Of a DNA stretch of 12,273 bases, positions 6,342 through 12,273 are shown in pieces. The first letter of the stretch is position 1; each line of letters begins with the position of its first letter. The position numbers and the translations under genes are program-made. The notes beneath the pieces were generated by a model that did no database searches, was not told where the DNA came from, and was given only the letters and a program-made list of their open reading frames with translations. This stretch comes from Leptospiraceae bacterium UBA2033 (GTDB taxonomy: Bacteria > Spirochaetota > Leptospiria > Leptospirales > Leptospiraceae), in NCBI GenBank assembly GCA_002333425.1, contig DDBL01000067.1, forward strand, positions 1,609-13,881, given 5' to 3'.

Positions 6342-7579
6342 TGTTTTGGTTTTACTATTTTAAATATTTTTCCGGTTTGATAATCACTTAGGAAAATTTC
6401 ACCAGATTCATCTTGACCGAAAGTAGAAATTAGTATATTCCATTTTCCGAGAGCCATTATTTTATCTACTTTTTGTTTTTCTTTTGGTAATGCAAATGCC
6501 CAGATTTTTCCTGTGATAAAATCCCCGAAAACATAGTGGTCTTTTAATTCAGGAAATTCATTTCCTCGATAAACATAACCCCCAGTAATAGAATTGCCTT
6601 CTGTTCTTCCGTATTCGTAAATAGGGCTTTCATACTTTGAAGGATCACAATTACTTTGAAAGCAGTGAAGTCCTTCCATTGGACTCCAACCATAATTTTT
6701 TCCAGATTCGATAATATTCACTTCTTCGTATTTATCTTGTCCCACATCGGCTAATAGTAATTTACCGTCAGGAGAGAATGAATGTCTCCAAGGATTTCGA
6801 ATTCCATAAGCGAAAATTTCTGGTTTGGCTGTTTTATTATTTATGAATGGGTTATCACTTGGAATGCTATAAGGTAGTTTGGTAACAGGGTCTGGTTTTG
6901 GGTCAATTCGTAACATACTGCCCAAAAGTGTTGAAAGATTTTGTCCGTTACCCTCTGGATCTGCTCTGAGTCCTCCGTCACCTAGTCCAATGTAAAGAAA
7001 GCCGTCCTTTCCAAAAGCAATCTGACCTCCGTTGTGATTTGGATAAGGCTGTTCTACTTCCAGAATAGTTCTTGGTTCGACTAATTTCATTTTACCCCAA
7101 TCACTCGGATACTCTACTTTATCCTCTTCTATGATAGTAAAATCTTTTCCGTTTTTATCAATCACATAGTTTACATAAACCAGTGGAGTTTTGGGAAAGT
7201 TAGGATGAAACGTTAGACCCAATAGCCCTTCTTCGCTATCGGTAATAACTTTCCAGGAGTGTAAAGTTCTAGATTTTTTTTCAGACCGATCAAATAGAAT
7301 TAAATCTCCTGATTTTTGTAAAATAAATATAAAGGGAGAATTTCCTTGCGGGAACTGAATATCTGTTGGTTCTTTTACAGTGGTTACTTCTTGTAATTCG
7401 ATTTGGATTTGTTTTCGATTCAAATCCTCACCTAAAAAACTGGGCTTTGAATCTAAAACCTTATTGTCGGTTTCATATTTTTTGTTGTAAGACTTCATGA
7501 TTTTGCGCCCGAGGTCTTTACATTGAATCATAAAAAAACTATTGAATAGTAGGAGTATAAGGATTAATTTCGTAATCAT
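6338..7579 (-). CDS. Glucose/sorbosone dehydrogenase family lipoprotein (PQQ-type beta-propeller)
   Basis: The family contains PQQ-dependent soluble aldose dehydrogenases with a six-bladed beta-propeller that oxidise sugars outside the cytoplasm. The 413-residue product has a signal peptide ending Phe-Met-Ile-Gln-Cys, with Cys20 as the likely lipid anchor. Family motifs are in order: EEGLLGLTFHPNF at 116-128, NHNGGQIAFGKDGFLYIGLGDGG at 181-203 (His182 is the likely catalytic base), and YGIRNPWRHSF at 258-268 (Arg261-Asn262 match the PQQ-contacting Arg-Asn). A Cys306/Cys311 pair may form a disulfide. The overlap ATGA with the downstream phosphotransferase makes this the first gene of a two-gene unit. 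No strong ribosome site is visible before ATG 7577-7579. Substrate and actual PQQ use cannot be read from the sequence; some members of this fold bind other ligands. Confidence 0.9.
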   Translation of the reverse strand: MITKLILILLLFNSFFMIQCKDLGRKIMKSYNKKYETDNKVLDSKPSFLGEDLNRKQIQIELQEVTTVKEPTDIQFPQGNSPFIFILQKSGDLILFDRSEKKSRTLHSWKVITDSEEGLLGLTFHPNFPKTPLVYVNYVIDKNGKDFTIIEEDKVEYPSDWGKMKLVEPRTILEVEQPYPNHNGGQIAFGKDGFLYIGLGDGGLRADPEGNGQNLSTLLGSMLRIDPKPDPVTKLPYSIPSDNPFINNKTAKPEIFAYGIRNPWRHSFSPDGKLLLADVGQDKYEEVNIIESGKNYGWSPMEGLHCFQSNCDPSKYESPIYEYGRTEGNSITGGYVYRGNEFPELKDHYVFGDFITGKIWAFALPKEKQKVDKIMALGKWNILISTFGQDESGEIFLSDYQTGKIFKIVKPKQ

Positions 7580-7626
7580 AGATCATGAATTCTATTTTGA
7601 TATGTAATTTCAATTAAAAAATCATC

Positions 7627-7654
7627 ATCTTATTTATGCAGTAGTAAAATTCAA
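7627..7654 (-). promoter_or_regulatory. Weak candidate promoter for the dehydrogenase/phosphotransferase pair
   Basis: On the minus strand TTGAAT (7649-7654) is followed after 16 bp by TAAGAT (7627-7632), each matching the sigma-70 consensus at four of six bases. It would give a leader of about 40 nt before ATG 7579. In DNA this AT-rich such matches occur by chance. Confidence 0.25.
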
Positions 7655-7677
7655 TAGACACTAGAAAGCATTGAACG

Positions 7678-7692
7678 AACAATTCAATTGTT
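7678..7692. repeat. 15-bp palindrome next to the kinase start
   Basis: AACAATT-C-AATTGTT is a perfect inverted repeat with 7-bp arms and a single central base. It ends 4 bp before ATG 7697 and covers the alternative TTG start at 7688. It could be a repressor operator or simply AT-rich chance. The single-base centre makes a stable RNA hairpin unlikely, so a protein site is the better guess. Elsewhere in this 117-bp divergent region I see only the weak leftward promoter candidate. Confidence 0.35.
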
Positions 7693-7696
7693 AGGG

Positions 7697-10189
7697 ATGA
7701 AAAAATTATTTGTCATACTTATTCTAATATTTTTGGGCACTAATTGTATACAAAGTGACAAAAAGAAAATGCCCGTTGCGGAAAAAGGAATATTAGATTT
7801 ACGTAATTGGAACTTTGAAACTGATGGGATTCTTTCCTTAGATGGAGAATGGGAATTCTATTGGAATAAAATTTTATCCCCTGAAAAATTTGATTTTAAG
7901 GATCAAGTTTCTTACCTAAAAGTTCCATCAAATTGGAATTCATTTATCGAAAATCAAAAAGAGATTGGAAACACTGGATTTGCAACGTACAGGCTAACAG
8001 TATTATTCCGCGAAGAGCAGAAAGACATCGCGCTCAAAATTCCAGAAATTTACACGGCATACCAAGCTTTTGGAAATGGAAAATTAATTGCAAAAAGTGG
8101 AGTAATAGGAAAGGAAATCAAAGATGTAGAACCTAGATTTTCTCCAATGATAAGTTTGTTGCCTCAAGATGGATTTGTAAAATTAGAATTAGTATTTCTT
8201 GTATCCAATTTCCATCATCGAAGAGGTGGAATTGTTAAAACAATACAAATAGGTAAAGTTTTTGATTTAATCAATAACAGAGAGCATACTATTGCAGAAG
8301 ATTTATTTTTGACGGGTGGTATAACAATTATAGGTCTTTATCATTTGGGACTTTTTTATCTTCGTAGAAATGAAAAATCCTATTTCTACTTTGCAATTCT
8401 TTGTATGTTAGTTGGTGTTCAGACTTTAATTTCTGGAGAGAGATATTTTGTGCGGCTACTCCCAAATATCCAATGGGAAGTGATGTACAAATTAGATTAT
8501 TTTAGTACTTATCCGGCTGTATATTTTTTTGCAATGTTTTTAAAAGAGTTATTTGAAAAAGATTTTTCTATATATATTATTAGAACCGTTCAGATTTTTG
8601 TTGTTTTGATTTCTATTATCGTATTATTCGGAAATAGTCTTTTATATTCTACACTGAATCCTTATTTTGAAATATTTATTATCACTAGTTTTATATTTTT
8701 TTTAGTTTCATTGTTGCTGGCTACTTACAGGAAAAGAGAAGGGGCAAACTTGCTATTAATCGCAACTGTGGGTGTATTTTTGGCGATTCTGAATGATATT
8801 TTATATGGTAGAAATATCATTAATACGTTTATACTTGTTCCTTATTCCATTCTTTTGCTTTTTGTTGCTCAATCTTTTTTATTATCTATCAGATATTCAA
8901 AAGCTTTTTCTAATATAGAATCCCTCAGATCAGAATTAGAAAGATCAAACCGTTCACTAGAAGCAAAAGTTTTACTTAGAACTGCTGAATTATTTGATAA
9001 AAATTTAGAATTAAAAAAAGCAAAAAAAGAAGTGGATAAAGCATACAAAATAAAATCAGAATTTCTCGCTAATATGAGCCATGAAATTAGAACACCTATG
9101 AACGGTGTCATAGGTATGTCAGATATTTTATCAAAAACAAATCTAGATGAAACACAGAAAGATTATCTTAGGACAATTACAACTTGCGGAGAAACTATAT
9201 TAACTGTCATAAATGATATATTAGATTTATCTAAAATAGAATCAGAGCAGATGAAGTTAGAGAAAATTCCATTTTCGTTAAAACAGTGTATTGAAGAATC
9301 AATTAGTATTATTTTTCCAAAAATATCTCCAGAGGTAATGTTATCCTATCAAATAATAGACAAATTACCTCAAGCGGTTAATGGCGATATAACGAGACTT
9401 AGACAAATATTTCTAAATCTTCTTGGCAATGCTGCGAAGTTTACAAAGTATGGGCAAATACAAATTAGGTGCTACATACAGAAAGAAACTGACAAAATAA
9501 TAGAAATTTTATTTGAAATCGAAGATTCTGGCATTGGGATACCTAAAGATAAACATGACTTAATTTTTGAATCGTTCACTCAGTCTGATTCTTCCATAAC
9601 TCGAACATTTGGCGGAACAGGACTTGGGTTAACCATCACAAAAAAAATGGTCGAAAAAATGGGTGGTTCTATTGGTTTAAAAAGTGAAGAAGGTAAGGGA
9701 AGTATTTTCCATTTTACAATTCCATTTGAAATATATGATGAGACAAGCGAAAGTCAAAAAAAATTAAAAGATAAAACGGATGAAATTCTGTCCCAAAAGT
9801 ATCCACTAAAGATATTACTTGCAGAAGATAATTTAATCAATCAAAAAGTAGCGAGCAAATTTTTGTCTAGATTAGGGTATGAAATTAATATAGTAAGTAA
9901 CGGAAAAGAGGTATTAGCCTTTATTGCCCAGAATTCTATAGACATCATCTTTATGGATATTGATATGCCTGAGATGGACGGAATAGAAGCAACAAAACAA
10001 ATCCGTTTGTTAGAAGACAAACACCATGTAATCATTGCAATGACTGCCAATACATTGTCCTCGGATAAAGATAACTATCTATCAAAAGGTATGGACGATT
10101 ATCTTTCAAAACCAATCTATCTAGAAGAACTATCTCGGATACTCAGTGTATGGGGAGAACGTTTTTTTCCTAAAGAAATTGATTCTTAA
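7697..10189 (+). CDS. 7TMR-DISM hybrid sensor histidine kinase with receiver domain and lipobox
   Basis: This 830-residue envelope sensor has, in order: a signal with Leu-Gly-Thr-Asn-Cys17; a jelly-roll 7TMR-DISMED2-type sensing domain at about 30-190 (DGEWEFYW, PSNWN, ATYRL); seven membrane helices at about 198-397; a coiled coil at about 402-450; a HisKA domain with phospho-accepting His462 in MSHEIRTPMNG; an HATPase_c domain with N box NAAKFT (Asn578), G1 DSGIGI and G2 GTGLGL; and a receiver domain at about 705-820 with Glu710-Asp711, phospho-acceptor Asp754, Thr783 and Lys805. All catalytic residues are present. DISMED2 folds are thought to bind carbohydrate-like ligands. No output partner is adjacent, so targets are unknown. 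The start is uncertain: ATG 7697 has AGGG directly abutting it, while an in-frame TTG at 7688 adds three residues. ATG is preferred because it gives a compact signal peptide. The gene looks more AT-rich than gyrA. Confidence 0.93.
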   Translation: MKKLFVILILIFLGTNCIQSDKKKMPVAEKGILDLRNWNFETDGILSLDGEWEFYWNKILSPEKFDFKDQVSYLKVPSNWNSFIENQKEIGNTGFATYRLTVLFREEQKDIALKIPEIYTAYQAFGNGKLIAKSGVIGKEIKDVEPRFSPMISLLPQDGFVKLELVFLVSNFHHRRGGIVKTIQIGKVFDLINNREHTIAEDLFLTGGITIIGLYHLGLFYLRRNEKSYFYFAILCMLVGVQTLISGERYFVRLLPNIQWEVMYKLDYFSTYPAVYFFAMFLKELFEKDFSIYIIRTVQIFVVLISIIVLFGNSLLYSTLNPYFEIFIITSFIFFLVSLLLATYRKREGANLLLIATVGVFLAILNDILYGRNIINTFILVPYSILLLFVAQSFLLSIRYSKAFSNIESLRSELERSNRSLEAKVLLRTAELFDKNLELKKAKKEVDKAYKIKSEFLANMSHEIRTPMNGVIGMSDILSKTNLDETQKDYLRTITTCGETILTVINDILDLSKIESEQMKLEKIPFSLKQCIEESISIIFPKISPEVMLSYQIIDKLPQAVNGDITRLRQIFLNLLGNAAKFTKYGQIQIRCYIQKETDKIIEILFEIEDSGIGIPKDKHDLIFESFTQSDSSITRTFGGTGLGLTITKKMVEKMGGSIGLKSEEGKGSIFHFTIPFEIYDETSESQKKLKDKTDEILSQKYPLKILLAEDNLINQKVASKFLSRLGYEINIVSNGKEVLAFIAQNSIDIIFMDIDMPEMDGIEATKQIRLLEDKHHVIIAMTANTLSSDKDNYLSKGMDDYLSKPIYLEELSRILSVWGERFFPKEIDS

Positions 10190-10194
10190 AAAAC

Positions 10195-12273
10195 CTACTC
10201 CCCTTCTAAAACTGCAAAGTCAATCACAGAGTCATCATCCTTGAGGTTAACAACTCTTACCCCTTGAGTAGAACGTCCAATCTTAGAAATATCTTTTGCT
10301 TCCATTCGAATAATCATACCAGACTGAGCGATAATGATTACCTCATCGGTTTCTTTGATAGAGGAAATTCCAACCGAACTTCCATTTTTCTCAGTGATCT
10401 TGAGATAAGTCATTCCACGTCCGCCTCTACCCTTAGTGGCAAATTCAGAGTATTCCATACGTTTTCCATAACCACTTTCTGTTATTACAAGTAAGTCAGA
10501 ATCTTTTTCTACGATGGTGACTCCAGTTACATAATCTCCCTCGGATAGTCTCATACCTCGAACACCACCGGCGGTTCTACCTTGGGTTCTAAGTTTTGCT
10601 AGGTTTGTTCTAACGGCTAATCCCTTTTTGCTTGCGATAACAATATCTTGTTCAGGCTTTAAGAGGTTAACATAGATTAGCTGGTCGTTGTCATCGAGTC
10701 CAATTGCGATAATTCCATTTTTCTTGGTGTTAGAGAATACACTCAGAGGAGATTTTTTAATGACTCCATTTTTAGTTGCCATTAGAATTGCGTCTTCTCC
10801 AAATTCTTTGAATGTACAAATAGAAGTAATGGTTTCTTCATTGCCCAAGTTAATCATCGCCTTGAGTGATTTGCCTCTTGCCTCTTTTGTTCCAATTGGA
10901 AGTTCATAGACTTTCATCATAAATACTTTTCCACGATTGGAGAAGAACATGAGATTATCGTGAGTAGACGCTACTTTGATGATCTTGATAAAATCATCTC
11001 TCTTAGTTGAAGCACCCTGCACACCCTTGCCACCACGTTTCTGGCGTTTGAAAGTATCAATAGGAAGACGTTTGATAAATTGATCTGCGGAAATTTGAAT
11101 CACTACATCTTCGTCTTCAATCAAATCTTGTGCTTCAAAAGAAGTGCTCGCAACACTTTCATTGCTGATTTCCGTTTTACGGTTAGTTCCAAATTTGTCA
11201 GAAACCATCTGCAATTCATCAGTTACGATTTGGTCTACACGCGCTGGTTTTTCTAAAATATCTTTTAAGTCAGCTATGATTTTACGAATTTCTTCTAATT
11301 CGTTGATAATCTTTTGGACTTCAAGAGAGGTTAATCGTTGTAATCTCATGTCCAAAATTGCATCTGTTTGCACTTCCGAGAGAGGGAATGCCGACATCAA
11401 GCCGACTTTTGCTTCACCAGGATTTTTAGAAGCACGGATAATACGAATTACCTCGTCAATATTATCTAGAGCAATTTTCAAACCTTCCAAGATATGTGCT
11501 CTTTCTTCCGCTTTGCGAAGATCATACTTTGTACGTCTGACGATGACTTCACGACGATGTTCGATGAATGCAACTAATACTTCTTTGAGATTGAATATCT
11601 TTGGTTTGTTGTTTAAAATCGCAAGCATTGTGATTCCATAGCTTACTTGCAACTGAGTGAGTTTAAAAAGTTGGTTTAAGATGACTTGCGAGTTGTAATC
11701 TTTCTTAACTAAAAGTTCGACTCGCATTCCTTTTCTATTAGATAAATCTAATATTTCAGAAATACCTTCTACGACTTTCTCATTAATCAGTTCTCCAATT
11801 TTTTCGAGTAGGACTTTTTTATTTACTTGGTATGGAATTTCTGTGATTACAATTACTTCTCTTCCCTTTGCGTTCTCTTCGATTTCCACTTTAGAACGAA
11901 TTCGAATAGAGCCTTTTCCGGTTGTGTAAGCGGATAATAACCCTTCGCCTCCGATTACAATTCCACCGGTAGGAAAATCAGGTCCTTGGATAATACGTAT
12001 TAGGTCTCGAATCGGAACTTCTGGGTTTTTAATTACTTCTACTACTGCCGCAATGGTTTCTTTTAAATTGTGCGGAGGAATGTTCGTCGCCATACCAACG
12101 GCAATACCGGACGAACCATTTACTAGAATATTTGGAAAATTAGCTGGAAGTACATCTGGTTGTTCTTTGGTATCATCGAAGTTAGGCGAAAAGTTAACTG
12201 TTTCTTTGTCAATATCACGGAGAAGTTCTTCTGCCATTTTCGCAAGACGTGCTTCGGTGTAACGATAGGCGGC
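10195..12273 (-). CDS. gyrA: DNA gyrase subunit A, partial (5' end outside window)
   Basis: GyrA breaks and rejoins DNA in the A2B2 gyrase that introduces negative supercoils. The reading frame is open to the window edge. Its first codons read AAYRYTEARLAKM, so the catalytic tyrosine (equivalent to E. coli Tyr122) is at 12259-12261. About 120 N-terminal residues, including the quinolone-resistance region, lie beyond the edge; 692 residues are visible. Further signatures are NGSSGIAVGMATNIPPHNL, LDMRLQRLTSLE and the GyrA box QKRGGKG at 11023-11043. That box is needed for DNA wrapping and separates GyrA from ParC. It differs from the common QRRGGKG by one Arg-to-Lys change. The C-terminal beta-pinwheel follows and ends shortly after DDDSVIDFAVLEGE, without a long acidic tail. 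The stop lies 5 bp from the converging kinase stop. An apparent ATG at 12235-12237 is internal, not the start. Confidence 0.97.
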   Translation of the reverse strand, partial: AAYRYTEARLAKMAEELLRDIDKETVNFSPNFDDTKEQPDVLPANFPNILVNGSSGIAVGMATNIPPHNLKETIAAVVEVIKNPEVPIRDLIRIIQGPDFPTGGIVIGGEGLLSAYTTGKGSIRIRSKVEIEENAKGREVIVITEIPYQVNKKVLLEKIGELINEKVVEGISEILDLSNRKGMRVELLVKKDYNSQVILNQLFKLTQLQVSYGITMLAILNNKPKIFNLKEVLVAFIEHRREVIVRRTKYDLRKAEERAHILEGLKIALDNIDEVIRIIRASKNPGEAKVGLMSAFPLSEVQTDAILDMRLQRLTSLEVQKIINELEEIRKIIADLKDILEKPARVDQIVTDELQMVSDKFGTNRKTEISNESVASTSFEAQDLIEDEDVVIQISADQFIKRLPIDTFKRQKRGGKGVQGASTKRDDFIKIIKVASTHDNLMFFSNRGKVFMMKVYELPIGTKEARGKSLKAMINLGNEETITSICTFKEFGEDAILMATKNGVIKKSPLSVFSNTKKNGIIAIGLDDNDQLIYVNLLKPEQDIVIASKKGLAVRTNLAKLRTQGRTAGGVRGMRLSEGDYVTGVTIVEKDSDLLVITESGYGKRMEYSEFATKGRGGRGMTYLKITEKNGSSVGISSIKETDEVIIIAQSGMIIRMEAKDISKIGRSTQGVRVVNLKDDDSVIDFAVLEGE

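Noticed and set aside
891..7579. Idea that the tat genes serve the neighbouring lipoproteins or the dehydrogenase-like protein
   Set aside because: None of the signal peptides seen here contains a twin-arginine motif, so these proteins look Sec-exported.
11144..11641. 165-residue open frame antisense to gyrA
   Set aside because: It is the mirror of a conserved gyrA coding region, has no family signature, and is best explained as a shadow frame.

Overview
The window most likely comes from a low-GC spirochaete of the Leptospira group. This is inferred, not proven. The DNA is AT-rich. Four predicted lipoproteins carry loose lipoboxes (Asn or Gln just before the Cys), and a lipobox is also present on a 7TMR-DISM hybrid kinase. 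No mobile element, CRISPR array, tRNA or rRNA was seen, and the layout looks like ordinary chromosome.

Layout. (1) 4-1130, minus strand: a tatA-tatC pair for folded-protein export, with no tatB in view. (2) 1131-1273: a 143-bp divergent intergenic region with a good sigma-70-like promoter (TTGACA-17-TATTAA) reading rightward. (3) 1274-4357, plus strand: two unrecognised lipoproteins 22 bp apart, then, 38 bp on, an integral membrane di-iron enzyme of the sterol desaturase / fatty acid hydroxylase superfamily that most resembles alkylglycerol monooxygenase. (4) 7579-4338, minus strand: a lipoprotein of the glucose/sorbosone dehydrogenase (PQQ beta-propeller) family, coupled by an ATGA overlap to an LTA-synthase-like membrane phosphotransferase. 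The latter gene overlaps the hydroxylase gene tail-to-tail by 20 bp. (5) 7580-7696: a divergent intergenic region with a 15-bp palindrome next to the kinase start. (6) 7697-10189, plus strand: a lipoprotein-like 7TMR-DISM hybrid histidine kinase with its own receiver domain. (7) 12273-10195, minus strand: gyrA without its first ~120 codons, starting almost at the catalytic tyrosine.

How they fit together. Much of the window concerns the cell envelope: Tat export, lipoproteins, a membrane lipid oxygenase, a head-group transferase, an extracytoplasmic sugar-dehydrogenase-like protein and an envelope sensor kinase. Only tatA-tatC and the dehydrogenase/transferase pair are clearly operonic. The two lipoproteins plus hydroxylase are a plausible third operon. 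gyrA is housekeeping and unrelated. I did not find a convincing undescribed multi-gene system. The best leads are the unknown lipoprotein pair beside the AGMO-like enzyme, the coupled dehydrogenase/transferase pair, and the lipobox-bearing hybrid kinase.
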